A stretch of DNA of 64,000 nucleotides from NCBI RefSeq assembly GCF_003977595.1, contig NZ_RYYR01000007.1, forward strand, positions 62,001 through 126,000. The letters run 5' to 3'. Every line of letters starts with the position of its first letter. The first letter of the stretch is position 1. Below, one piece after another: positions 8,993-17,501 of the stretch. The translations under genes were made by a program, and so were the position numbers. Under the pieces are notes generated by a model that was not told the DNA's origin, ran no database searches, and saw nothing but the letters and a program-made list of their open reading frames with translations. The DNA is from Lysinibacillus antri. GTDB lineage: Bacteria; Bacillota; Bacilli; Bacillales_A; Planococcaceae.

Positions 8993-9915
8993 TTGCCGCC
9001 ACCGTCACAGCAATCGCTACAATTCTACTCGTATTTGGCTTTTACAATCTATTAGGCTATCGAAAAGAAAAGAGAGAGTGGCGAAAAAAAACACATCAGT
9101 TTTACCGTGAAGGAGAACGAAGAAAAAGTGTACTGGTCATATGGGGAGCAAAATTTGATCAAACGGAAACGGCAAAAGAAATGGAAAAAACCTTACTCGA
9201 TGCCAACATTCCGTTTACTCCTTCTGAATTTATTGGTGCTTTAATTGTTGCTTACATGGGCTTGTTATTTGTTCTTTACAACATTTTCAACGTGTCAATA
9301 GTGATCGCTATTGTCATTTCCTTGCTGTTACTTGAAGGTGCAAGACGGATGCTTTTTGTTATGCGGAAAAACAAACGTCGGCAAATTCTTGTGGACCAGC
9401 TTCCTGAAATATGCCGACTTCTTGCTAATTCTACAAGGTCAGGGATGACATTAAATCAAGGAATCCAACTAGTCGCAAAGGAAATGACGGAGCCAGCAAA
9501 GAGTGAGTTTAAAAATTTAGCCCACGAATTATCTTTAGGGATTGATTTTGGCAATGCGATTCGTGCATTGGAAAAGCGTATTGACAATAAAGAATTTCAT
9601 CTTTTTACAGCGACACTGCTTATTCAAAAAAGAGCTGGCGGAAATTTATATATGGTATTGGATGAAATGAGCAACACGTTAGATGAACGAAAGCTGTTAA
9701 AGCAGGAAATTAAAACACTGACCGCTGAGCAACGGTACATTTCGTATATCATTCCGGTCATTCCAATTTTTTTAGTACTGATGATGAACAATGTTGTAGA
9801 TGGCTTCCTTGATCCACTGTTCTCAGGAATTGGCCTACTTCTATTTGCCATTTTTGCGTCTGGAACAGTTGCGACATTTTTCATCGTAAGAAAAATTACA
9901 AATATTAGGGTGTGA
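8989..9915 (+). CDS. tadB: Tad pilus platform protein TadB
   Basis: 308-aa integral membrane protein with T2SSF-type domain. Hydrophobic segments occur at the N-terminus (VTAIATILLVFGFYNLL), around residues 80-120 and a pair at the C-terminus (YIIPVIPIFLVLMMNNV, LLFAIFASGTVATFFIV). The cytoplasmic motif RSGMTLNQGIQLVAKEM and RAGGNLYMVLDEM match TadB/GspF. Starts inside the end of tadA. Confidence 0.9.
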   Translation: MIAATVTAIATILLVFGFYNLLGYRKEKREWRKKTHQFYREGERRKSVLVIWGAKFDQTETAKEMEKTLLDANIPFTPSEFIGALIVAYMGLLFVLYNIFNVSIVIAIVISLLLLEGARRMLFVMRKNKRRQILVDQLPEICRLLANSTRSGMTLNQGIQLVAKEMTEPAKSEFKNLAHELSLGIDFGNAIRALEKRIDNKEFHLFTATLLIQKRAGGNLYMVLDEMSNTLDERKLLKQEIKTLTAEQRYISYIIPVIPIFLVLMMNNVVDGFLDPLFSGIGLLLFAIFASGTVATFFIVRKITNIRV

Positions 9916-9919
9916 CAAA

Positions 9920-10852
9920 ATGGATGGAATTATCGCCATTACGATTATTCTAACCGTTCTATTTTTTGGGATTGCCCTAAGAGCGGTTTACGTTTATGGG
10001 CAAAGCCGTCGAGAGTTAAAGAGAACCATTGCTGACACGCTTTATACCTATGACACGTTCCAAAAGAAAGTAAGCAGGAATGAAAAAGTATTAAAGAAAA
10101 TCCTCCATTTTGCGGATGATTTTTCAGAGCTAGGCCAACGTATCAATTTTTTTAGTGAAAATGCCGATGTGAAAAAATGGCTCATTCAAGCGGGGCATCC
10201 ATATGGTTTAACGGTTGAGCGATTTCAGGGCTTAAAAATGTTTCTTCTTATTTTTGGTGTGATTGCTGGAGGCATTATGCTCGTACTTGGTTTTCCTTTT
10301 GCTCAATTTTTAGTCATTCTTTTGCCAATTGGAGGCTATATGTTCTCGATTTTATGGATTCGATCAAAAGCAAATGCGCGGCAATCTGAAATCTCGTACC
10401 AGCTGCCTGATTTTCTTGACACGATGAGTGTAACGTTACAGGCAGGTGTTAGCATGAATCAAGCATTACGAGATATTGTGCCGTATTTTGAAGGACCCAT
10501 TAAAGAAGAATTTAGCCGCTTTTTACAAGAATTGAGTATTGGTGTTCCAAAAGTAGAAGCGTATCGTTTGCTGCTTGAACGAAATGATTCGAAAGAGTTT
10601 CAAATATTAATTAAGTCTCTTATTCAAGGTGAGCGACTTGGTGTTCCAATTGCAGATTCATTCAAACAACAAGCTGAAGAAATGAGGAAACTCAAAAAAG
10701 AGATGATTAAAGAAAAGGCGGCAAAAGCTTCACCGAAAGTAACATTAGTCACGACATTTATTATTCTGCCGTCCGCCCTCATCTTTATTGGAGGCTTGAT
10801 GATTATAAATATGTTCAACCAAAACAATGGCATTTTTGAATTATTTCAATAA
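9920..10852 (+). CDS. tadC: Tad pilus platform protein TadC
   Basis: 310-aa second T2SSF-domain membrane protein. N-terminal transmembrane helix, a central pair (LLIFGVIAGGIMLVLGF, FLVILLPIGGYMFSILWI), then the GspF-type motif AGVSMNQALRDIVPYF, QGERLGVPIADSFKQQ, and a C-terminal helix (FIILPSALIFIGGLMII). It sits 4 bp after tadB, the standard tadABC order. Confidence 0.9.
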   Translation: MDGIIAITIILTVLFFGIALRAVYVYGQSRRELKRTIADTLYTYDTFQKKVSRNEKVLKKILHFADDFSELGQRINFFSENADVKKWLIQAGHPYGLTVERFQGLKMFLLIFGVIAGGIMLVLGFPFAQFLVILLPIGGYMFSILWIRSKANARQSEISYQLPDFLDTMSVTLQAGVSMNQALRDIVPYFEGPIKEEFSRFLQELSIGVPKVEAYRLLLERNDSKEFQILIKSLIQGERLGVPIADSFKQQAEEMRKLKKEMIKEKAAKASPKVTLVTTFIILPSALIFIGGLMIINMFNQNNGIFELFQ

Positions 10853-10937
10853 AGGCTTTACTAGAGGTGGATGACTTTGTAAATGTTAGCCCCGTCTTTT
10901 GATGAAGAACTAAATAATGAAAAGGAGAGATGAAGAG

Positions 10938-11144
10938 ATGAAAGAATTTATGTTGTCATTTTGGATTACGTTAATGTCCCCATTGAAAAATGAAAGAGGA
11001 GCTCAATCTTTAGAGTGGCTTGGTTTAGCCGCATTATTAATTTTAGTTTTAGGTATTGTTTCGACCGCTCTTAATGGTCAATCCAGTGCAATTTCAGAGT
11101 TAATCGGAAAAATCATTCAAAAAATTGCTGGAATGGTAGGTTAA
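10938..11144 (+). CDS. Flp-like major prepilin candidate
   Basis: 68-aa protein. A short N-terminal leader ends in KNERG, then AQSLEWLGLAALLILVLGIV: this looks like a class III/Flp signal with cleavage after Gly and a Glu at position +5 of the mature protein, followed by a single hydrophobic helix. Mature length would be about 48 aa, typical of Flp pilins. The ATG at 10938 is used because AAAGGAGAG lies at 10921-10929; an ATG at 10917 has none. Flp pilins usually have Glu-Tyr at +5/+6; here it is Glu-Trp. Most likely the structural subunit. Confidence 0.75.
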   Translation: MKEFMLSFWITLMSPLKNERGAQSLEWLGLAALLILVLGIVSTALNGQSSAISELIGKIIQKIAGMVG

Positions 11145-11227
11145 TAGTTTCGCAATAGCGGGTTTGCCAATTAACTGAGCGAATCTATCCAAGTTTTAAT
11201 TGCTAGTAGTTATGGGAGGAGAATTTT

Positions 11228-12634
11228 TTGAAACCAAAATTACCATGGAGTATAACGATGATCCTCTTATTTTTACTACTTGTTGGTTGTAGTAATGATG
11301 AACAACCTTCAACAACAGAGGAACAACAAGAGGCACAAACAGAAGAGACAACTACAGAAAACACAGAGCCAAAAAAAGAAGTTGAGGAAGAAGTAGCAGA
11401 TCAAGAGAATATTGCCCAAGTTCCTCCGCTTCCTACAACGTTAAAAGAGTTAGAAAATTTACCATCCGGCTATACGAAATATGTTAGTACGCTCGAGGAG
11501 GAAGGGCGAACATTAACGGATGAATTAACGAAACACCTTCCAGATATTTCAGGAAATCCAACAACAGAACAACTGGACCGCTATTATGAAGCTATTTTAT
11601 CTGTTTTTCAACAAGACTTTGTGGGACCTGAGGAATTAATTGAACAAATGAAATTTCAATCGATTGGAAACCCAGAAATTGAAGATCCTCGCTATCAATT
11701 TAAAGAAAATTTGAATGTGATGGTTATTTTAGATGCCTCTGGGAGTATGAAAAATTATGAAGGTAATGAAACGCGGATGGACGCAGCGAAAAAGGCAATT
11801 ACATCATTCGTTAAGGAGTTACCTGAGAATACAAATGTTGGGTTGCGTATTTACGGTCATAAGGGGACTGGGAGTGATTCAGATAAAGCACTTTCTTGTA
11901 GTAGCAGTGAGTTAGTGTATCCATTAAGTACGTACAATGCGGGTAACTTTGAGCAAGCACTGACGAAAGTAGTTCCATCGGGTTGGACGCCAATTGGTCT
12001 AGCGTTAAATGAAGCGCAGAAAGATTTGGCTTCCTTTAAAGGAGAGAACAATACAAACATTATCTATCTTGTTAGTGATGGGATTTCAACTTGTGATGAT
12101 CAGCCTGTGGAAGCGGCAAAATCTCTCTATGATTCTGATATAACGCCAATTATGAATATTATTGGTTTCAATGTGGATCATGCAGGACAAAAACAGCTTC
12201 AAGAAATAGCAACCGCAACAGAAGGGACATATCAAAATGTATCCGATGCACAAGGTCTTCAAGAGCAATTAGCGGAAGCCAATAAAGTTGCTGAGAAGTG
12301 GAAGCAATGGAAAGAATCACAGGAAGGCTGGATTGAACTCTATAAAACTAATAACTGGCTTGATATTTTTGGTTACCATAGTCGTGAATTTAAAAAATGG
12401 GTTGATGAACGGCAAGCAGTTGGTTTTACATTAACGTATTTGTATCAGCAAAAAGATAAAATGTCACCAGAATCGCATGACTACTTACAACGAAAAAATA
12501 AAGAATATCATACTTGGATTGAACAAGAATATGACAAATTAAGAGCTGAATTAGAAGCAATGAATGAATTAAGTTATACAGATGCCATGAAGGCTTTGGA
12601 GGAAAAGTACTTAACGAACACAAGCACTCCTTAA
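11228..12634 (+). CDS. VWA-domain lipoprotein in the Tad locus
   Basis: 468-aa secreted lipoprotein. Lipobox LLVGC puts the lipidated Cys at residue 21; a Glu/Thr-rich linker follows (about 25-65). A von Willebrand factor A domain begins near residue 160 with an intact MIDAS motif DASGSMKN (Asp169), a later TPIGLAL and YLVSDGISTCDD, consistent with metal-dependent ligand binding. The last 150 residues are helix-rich and Trp/Lys/Glu-rich. TTG start follows GGGAGGAG. VWA proteins are adhesin tips or assembly factors in several pilus systems, so an adhesion or pilus-anchoring role is plausible but inferred. Confidence 0.75.
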   Translation: MKPKLPWSITMILLFLLLVGCSNDEQPSTTEEQQEAQTEETTTENTEPKKEVEEEVADQENIAQVPPLPTTLKELENLPSGYTKYVSTLEEEGRTLTDELTKHLPDISGNPTTEQLDRYYEAILSVFQQDFVGPEELIEQMKFQSIGNPEIEDPRYQFKENLNVMVILDASGSMKNYEGNETRMDAAKKAITSFVKELPENTNVGLRIYGHKGTGSDSDKALSCSSSELVYPLSTYNAGNFEQALTKVVPSGWTPIGLALNEAQKDLASFKGENNTNIIYLVSDGISTCDDQPVEAAKSLYDSDITPIMNIIGFNVDHAGQKQLQEIATATEGTYQNVSDAQGLQEQLAEANKVAEKWKQWKESQEGWIELYKTNNWLDIFGYHSREFKKWVDERQAVGFTLTYLYQQKDKMSPESHDYLQRKNKEYHTWIEQEYDKLRAELEAMNELSYTDAMKALEEKYLTNTSTP

Positions 12635-12656
12635 AGAGTAGGAGCGAGGTGAAAGT

Positions 12657-14267
12657 GTGAAAAGAGGAATATTTAGAAGAATCATCGCTGTATTCATGAT
12701 TGCTTTTATATTATTTTGGTCGGCAATTCCTTCGATAACAATGGCCTTCTTCATTTCTCCGGGTACGCCAATCACTCCTGGTCAGGCAATTACACCGGGG
12801 CAACCAATTACGGGTGGGCAATTTATTATTCCAGGTGAAGTGATTGAGCCAGGTACGCCGATAAATGGAGGGCAAACGTATCAACCAGGTCTATCGTTAA
12901 ACGGGGGCATTTCACCTGTTTCAGGGCAACCGATTATCCCTCCCTATAACAGCAATACGGGCCAGTTTCTTATTCCAAATATTGCGGGTACTTTGCCAAT
13001 CAATTGGTTACAGACAGGAACACCTATTTCAACTGGGGATAATATAACAGGTGGTAATGCTACTGACGGAGGGGAAGGTCCATCTGGTGGGAAAGCTCCT
13101 ACTGGTGGGGATGCATCTCCAACAGGTAATCCTCTAAAAGGTGGTAATGCAACAATCGAAGGAGAGGGTCCATCCGGTGGTGAAGGCCCTAGTGGAGGAG
13201 AATCACCAACTGGAGGTGACGGTAATACAGCTGGTGAAGGACCTACAGGAGGAGAAGGACCGACTGCAGGGGAAACGCCTACTGCTGGAGACGGACCTTC
13301 AAATGGTGAGAGCCCAACCGGTAATTCATTAGATAGTGGTAACGGTGGAGAAGGTGGGAATCTCGAAACCGGGACAACAGATGGTTCAGGGGATACGTCT
13401 TCTGGCAATTCAAGCAGTGGCGAACTTTCATTATTAAATATTCTTTTTAGTTCAACGATTACTGAAAATGGACCTCTTGGTGTTGTCGCGGGGCTACTAA
13501 AGGATGGAAAACGCTACATTACTGGTTTTGCAAAGCCATTTATGGAAGGAATGTCTGCCTTTTACGCAGGGTTTCGATTGGAAGAGCTTAAATCAGGAAA
13601 CTATAAAGTCCATGGTAAGAATCAGCTAAAAAATCCAATCTTAAATTATTTTTATGATAACTACAAAAAATACAAACTTGATGGTAGAGACGCTTACTTA
13701 CCGGCTGGGAAAAGCAATCCCAAACCGTATAAAGTTACGACATTTTTGGATGGGAAAAAAATTGCCAATTTCGATTCATTCAAAAGTGGCGTTAGTAGTG
13801 TATGGAAAAGTGTTAAATCCGGATTAAACGATGGATTTAATATTTTCTCTAAAAAGTTTTATTCGCTATCCAATCTAGGTAAACTCAATGGCCCTCTAAA
13901 TATTGGTGCTAATGTTCTATCGAATGTTGGGAAACATGGTCAACAGGCATTTAAATCCACCGAATTTTATGCAGATTTAACGGTAGATCTTGCAATTGGA
14001 GCTGGAACGACTGCTGTTTCTAGTATTGCATCAAGTATTGCTGCAGGTGCTATTGGAGGATCAGTTGTACCTGGTTTAGGTACTGCAGTAGGAGCATTCG
14101 CTGGATTACTAGTCGGTGTCGGCATATCGCTCGGTATTAATGGTACAGATACCGGAAGAAGGCTGAAAAAATGGGCAAGTGATGGGGTAAATGCAGGGTA
14201 TAAAGCCGTGACAAATACAGCAAAAAATGTATGGAATGGTGCCAAAAATTTATTCGGCTTTGGATGA
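12657..14267 (+). CDS. Secreted Gly/Pro-repeat protein with glycine-zipper, toxin-like C-terminus
   Basis: 536-aa protein of no family I recognise as a whole. Residues 1-30 are a Sec-type signal peptide. Residues 33-90 are short repeats such as PGTPITPGQ and ITPGQPITGGQ; residues about 125-255 are Gly-rich repeats (GGEGPSGGE, GGESPTGGD), a likely extended stalk. From about 265 a globular region follows, ending in a Gly/Ala-rich hydrophobic segment (about 447-500, GSVVPGLGTAVGAFAGLL) and a basic amphipathic tail with KKWASDGVNAG. That C-terminal pattern is reminiscent of pore-forming or LXG-type toxin ends. GTG start after GAGGTG. It could equally be a pilus-associated surface adhesin. Confidence 0.7.
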   Translation: MKRGIFRRIIAVFMIAFILFWSAIPSITMAFFISPGTPITPGQAITPGQPITGGQFIIPGEVIEPGTPINGGQTYQPGLSLNGGISPVSGQPIIPPYNSNTGQFLIPNIAGTLPINWLQTGTPISTGDNITGGNATDGGEGPSGGKAPTGGDASPTGNPLKGGNATIEGEGPSGGEGPSGGESPTGGDGNTAGEGPTGGEGPTAGETPTAGDGPSNGESPTGNSLDSGNGGEGGNLETGTTDGSGDTSSGNSSSGELSLLNILFSSTITENGPLGVVAGLLKDGKRYITGFAKPFMEGMSAFYAGFRLEELKSGNYKVHGKNQLKNPILNYFYDNYKKYKLDGRDAYLPAGKSNPKPYKVTTFLDGKKIANFDSFKSGVSSVWKSVKSGLNDGFNIFSKKFYSLSNLGKLNGPLNIGANVLSNVGKHGQQAFKSTEFYADLTVDLAIGAGTTAVSSIASSIAAGAIGGSVVPGLGTAVGAFAGLLVGVGISLGINGTDTGRRLKKWASDGVNAGYKAVTNTAKNVWNGAKNLFGFG

Positions 14268-14269
14268 TG

Positions 14270-14293
14270 GAGTTGCTCTTTTAGGGGCAGCTC
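14270..14293 (+). other. Hairpin in intergenic gap (possible attenuator)
   Basis: Perfect 9-bp stem counting two G-U pairs (14270-14278 with 14285-14293, loop of six) just after the repeat protein gene, but with no T run after it. It could stabilise the upstream mRNA or reduce read-through into the membrane-protein genes. Confidence 0.4.
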
Positions 14294-14319
14294 TTAACCA
14301 CATAAGGGGAGGTGAGAAG

Positions 14320-14694
14320 ATGTTTAATACGATGAAGTTTTTTCAAGCAATTGGGGTTAGCATATTATTGACAGTTGTCGTTACTTTTATTGTAAGTTTG
14401 ATACCATTTGGAAGTGTCGGATTCCTGTTATTGTTTCAAATGATTCTCATCTATGGAAGTGTTGGCTTTTTTTGTGCTAGATGGAATCCAGCAACACCTT
14501 ACACAGCGGCTTATTTAGGAGCAGTGCTTCTTTCTTTTAGTAGTTTCCTTTTATATCAGTTTGTTTTTAATATTTTCATTTTTGCCGATCCAGATGGTAT
14601 TGGGAGAAGCATGTCACTAGCGGTTGTGTTTAGTCTCCTATTTGCGTATATAACGGTATTGATTAGAAAGAAAAGAGAAGGTGTGCTCACATGA
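14320..14694 (+). CDS. Small four-helix membrane protein of the Tad locus
   Basis: 124-aa, almost entirely hydrophobic protein with about four transmembrane helices and a basic C-terminus (RKKREG). Not recognised. The ATG at 14320 follows GGGGAGGTGAG; frames extending upstream into the previous gene lack a ribosome site. Ends with a four-base ATGA overlap with the next gene, so it is translationally coupled. Being in the same operon suggests an accessory role in the pilus or immunity to the toxin-like neighbour; both are guesses. Confidence 0.65.
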   Translation: MFNTMKFFQAIGVSILLTVVVTFIVSLIPFGSVGFLLLFQMILIYGSVGFFCARWNPATPYTAAYLGAVLLSFSSFLLYQFVFNIFIFADPDGIGRSMSLAVVFSLLFAYITVLIRKKREGVLT

Positions 14695-15338
14695 TCCGTA
14701 ATGTTTTTGATATTTATAATCGTAATTGGAGCCAAATCCTTACATGGTCGTTTCTAATTATTTTACCTGTTACAATTTTTTCTTATTTATCAATGGTGTA
14801 TGTCTATTCATCCAATGAGGGAATCACCCCCCATTATATTGCGGGGCTTGCTTTCTTTTTAAATTTTATCCTTTGTATTCCACCTTTTGTGAAAATGGTT
14901 TTAATTGATAAACAGGATGACGTGTTCAAACCAGTAGATGGGTTAATTTTCTTTGTAAAACAGTTCGGTCTGTTAGTGATTTTAACGAGTATTATTTATT
15001 GGATTGCGATTGTCGGCATTCTCTTTTTGTTTATTCCTACGTTTGTCGGTTTATTATTTTTATTAGTTTTCCCATTTTTTTCAGAAGGTCGAAGCGTGAA
15101 GACAGTAATTTCAAATACAACGAAAACCATTGTGAGAGAGAATATTTCATTACTAGGTGATTTAATCGTAATCATCAGTATTAACGTTGGTTTATGGGTT
15201 GCGATGTTACAGTTTCTTGCACAGTTTGAAAATAACTTGTTGGCCTATCTAATTATTCGAGTTGTCCTAAATATTCTCGTGTTTCCACTATTATATATTT
15301 ATTTAACATTGCGTTATCGTAATGATCCTGCAATTTGA
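14691..15338 (+). CDS. Polytopic membrane protein of the Tad locus
   Basis: 215-aa protein with about six hydrophobic helices (first ILTWSFLIILPVTIFSYL; last LLAYLIIRVVLNILVFPLL). N-terminus MIRNVFDIYNRNWSQIL and the spacing of helices recall glycerophosphoryl-diester-phosphodiesterase membrane-domain or DUF975-like proteins, but I cannot assign a family. Overlaps the preceding stop by four bases. Confidence 0.65.
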   Translation: MIRNVFDIYNRNWSQILTWSFLIILPVTIFSYLSMVYVYSSNEGITPHYIAGLAFFLNFILCIPPFVKMVLIDKQDDVFKPVDGLIFFVKQFGLLVILTSIIYWIAIVGILFLFIPTFVGLLFLLVFPFFSEGRSVKTVISNTTKTIVRENISLLGDLIVIISINVGLWVAMLQFLAQFENNLLAYLIIRVVLNILVFPLLYIYLTLRYRNDPAI

Positions 15339-15351
15339 AGGGATGAAATGG

Positions 15352-15810
15352 ATGGAAAAATTAATAAGTACTGATCACAATTTTAGTATTGATTTTAAAA
15401 AATTAAATCTCCCTGTCATGATTGTATTATCGATTATTACATTAGGAGCATACATAGGCGTTTGGTTCCTAAGAAATCGTCAGAGCATCCAAAATTCCCA
15501 TTATAAAACAGGGATTCATTTTGGGTTATGGAGAGTATTCACGTTGGGTTCGTTTATTTTCTTATTTATTCATTTCTTTGGGAATTTAGTATTGAGTGAT
15601 TATGGGCTTGCAAATATTGAATCCTATGAAATTATTTTTAACTTCTTTTTTATTGGATTTCTTTATTATTCTATTTTTAGATTACGTGAAAGCTTTGAAG
15701 AGGAAGCAGATGTCATACTAAATAAATATTTACTATTTTTCCTTCATGTATTTTATATTCAATACAAAATGAATCAACTTCAAGATTCACAAACGAATGT
15801 AAAGGGATGA
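15352..15810 (+). CDS. Membrane protein, DUF4234-like
   Basis: 152-aa protein with about four transmembrane helices. The stretch ITLGAYIGVWFLRNRQSI resembles the signature of DUF4234-type membrane proteins; assignment is tentative. ATG 15352 is chosen: AAGGG at 15338-15342 is 9 nt upstream, whereas the ATG at 15322 lies inside the previous gene without a site. Five bases separate it from the next membrane-protein gene. Confidence 0.6.
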   Translation: MEKLISTDHNFSIDFKKLNLPVMIVLSIITLGAYIGVWFLRNRQSIQNSHYKTGIHFGLWRVFTLGSFIFLFIHFFGNLVLSDYGLANIESYEIIFNFFFIGFLYYSIFRLRESFEEEADVILNKYLLFFLHVFYIQYKMNQLQDSQTNVKG

Positions 15811-15814
15811 TGTA

Positions 15815-16408
15815 ATGAGAGCTGCACAACAATCAGTACCATTTACGAAAAATAGAGTATTACTTACATTATTTTTGCATTTACTAATGGGTATTCCATT
15901 TAGTTTACTACCTGAAGTGAATGTAAGATTTTGGTTTGCTTTTAATGTTGTATTAGCTATCATTTTAGCCTTTATTAACTATATAATTTGGCTGTTTTAT
16001 AAGGACGAGAGCAAACGTTATTTTTCCCTTCATTCCTTTGTGATGATGATGGGGATTGCTTATTATGCGATGTCACCAGCTTTTAGAAGTTTGTATCCAA
16101 CAGCGTTCTTTTGGCTTTTACTCATGGTGACGGTCGGTTTAGTAGCATTTCTAATCATAAGATATGATTCAGTAACCATTGCGATTGTGAATCCCCAACA
16201 TATATTGTTTAAAAAATTAATCATGGTCTATTCTTTTACTTTTATAATGGTTGGGGCACTTTTATGGGTTTATATTGTTGTATCAAAAACAGGACCCTTT
16301 GTGGCAGGTGCCAGCATTTTATATTTTGGTGGTCTCTTTTTTATTATGATTTCTCCCGCCATGTTAGCAACACCTGAACGGGTAAAAGAAATATTAAAAC
16401 ATAATTAG
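15815..16408 (+). CDS. Polytopic membrane protein of the Tad locus
   Basis: 197-aa protein with about six hydrophobic helices and short loops, N-terminal basic lead MRAAQQSVPFTKNRVLL. No family recognised. AAAGGGATG precedes the ATG and the gene lies 21 bp upstream of the TadE-like gene, so it is in the same transcription unit. Confidence 0.6.
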   Translation: MRAAQQSVPFTKNRVLLTLFLHLLMGIPFSLLPEVNVRFWFAFNVVLAIILAFINYIIWLFYKDESKRYFSLHSFVMMMGIAYYAMSPAFRSLYPTAFFWLLLMVTVGLVAFLIIRYDSVTIAIVNPQHILFKKLIMVYSFTFIMVGALLWVYIVVSKTGPFVAGASILYFGGLFFIMISPAMLATPERVKEILKHN

Positions 16409-16429
16409 ACGAAGGAAGGGTGGACCATC

Positions 16430-16828
16430 ATGAAAGTAAAAAAGCTATTAAATAATGAAAAAGGCTCACTTTCCATTGAATTTTTAGGGATCCTTCCATT
16501 TTATTTTTTATTTTTCCTTATATTATGGCAGGTCGTTGCTTCGGGGTACGCAGTATTGAATTTAAAGGCCGCTACTACAGATGCTGCACAGGTTTATGCC
16601 ATGTCAAAAGATTATTGGGAAACAAAAGATACGATTGATCAAACAATTGGCAGCGGGTCATTATTAACGGACCATAGTTTTTTAATCGAACCAGATTCAG
16701 CTGATCCTAACTTTTTTGTCGTCACTGTCACAGCAAAGCACCCATTAGTATTCCTTCCAGAAAGTATGGCTGATCTTGCCACAATTACGATTGATTCCAA
16801 GGCAACTGGAAAGGTGTTTGTACCATGA
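16430..16828 (+). CDS. TadE-like pseudopilin
   Basis: 132-aa protein with leader MKVKKLLNNEKG and then SLSIEFLGILPFYFLFFLIL: a prepilin-type signal, Glu at +5 of the predicted mature protein, and one N-terminal helix, as in TadE minor pilins processed by a prepilin peptidase. The remaining 90 residues are a small beta-rich extracellular domain. A four-base overlap couples it to the TadG-like gene. Confidence 0.8.
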   Translation: MKVKKLLNNEKGSLSIEFLGILPFYFLFFLILWQVVASGYAVLNLKAATTDAAQVYAMSKDYWETKDTIDQTIGSGSLLTDHSFLIEPDSADPNFFVVTVTAKHPLVFLPESMADLATITIDSKATGKVFVP

Positions 16829-17463
16829 AATATGTAAAAGATGAAAAGGGAAGTGCAACGATTTATTTATTATGGATTATGACGACGATTATTGTCATTT
16901 CAGTGATTGTCATAAATATTGCGCGGGTATATGTTGTAAAGCATCAAGCATCCACTGCTGCTCATCTTGGTGCAATCGCGGCAACAAGTGAAATTTTGTT
17001 CGCTACCGAGGAAGCGATTAAGGAATTTGATGAAAAAATGTTGGAGCTTCTGGAGGTGGATGCAGATTATGAGCCGTTATGGGATGAGATTTTGGAAAGA
17101 AAGTCAGAACACATGTCCATGGGAGATGCAGAGGAAGAGGCGTATATAAAGTCTTTAAATGAAATTTTACCAAGTAGTTTAAGTAACGAGTTGTTAAAGG
17201 AAATTTTTGAGATGAAATTTAAAATGGACCCAACGCTCAGTTCCGATATTTATCATTCTGTAGAAAAAATTGTCAGGGAAAATGAGGGCAATGAAGAGCA
17301 TTTAGAAATTGTTATTTCTGAAGACAAATATCGTGTAGAAGTAAAAACGGATGCCACCTTTGACTCGATTACAGATGGTTCGTTCTTAAATCGATTTTCA
17401 AAAGATATCCCACAAAAAGGTTATGGTCCGTCACTACGGTATTTACAATATGTTTTAAATTGA
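16825..17463 (+). CDS. TadG-like pilus assembly protein
   Basis: 212-aa protein with N-terminus KDEKGSATIYLLWIMTTIIV, the pattern of Tad-G/TadF-type N-termini (Gly before a long helix, no Glu at +5). The rest is an acidic helical extracellular region. Last gene of the pilus operon, followed four bases after its stop by a strong terminator. It could also be called TadF-like; the distinction cannot be made by eye. Confidence 0.7.
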   Translation: MKYVKDEKGSATIYLLWIMTTIIVISVIVINIARVYVVKHQASTAAHLGAIAATSEILFATEEAIKEFDEKMLELLEVDADYEPLWDEILERKSEHMSMGDAEEEAYIKSLNEILPSSLSNELLKEIFEMKFKMDPTLSSDIYHSVEKIVRENEGNEEHLEIVISEDKYRVEVKTDATFDSITDGSFLNRFSKDIPQKGYGPSLRYLQYVLN

Positions 17464-17467
17464 GGAT

Positions 17468-17501
17468 GCTCCAAAATGGTCATTTATTTTGGAGCGTTTT
17501 T
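17468..17501 (+). terminator. Terminator of the Tad locus
   Basis: Perfect 10-bp stem (GCTCCAAAAT at 17468-17477 with ATTTTGGAGC at 17486-17495) followed by GTTTTT. Plus-strand polarity. Confidence 0.85.

Noticed and set aside
13141-13332. Second plus-strand frame inside the Gly-rich repeat region
   Set aside because: Frame-shifted shadow of the same repeats with no ribosome site.
12944-13408. Long minus-strand open frame (154 codons, Pro/Ser-rich)
   Set aside because: It is the antisense of the Gly-rich repeats of the plus-strand gene; repeats of GGN codons keep the opposite frame open. No ribosome site.
12657-14267. Calling the Gly/Pro-rich protein a T7SS LXG toxin
   Set aside because: It has a Sec signal peptide, no LXG domain and no neighbouring WXG100 or EssC genes; only the C-terminal composition is similar.
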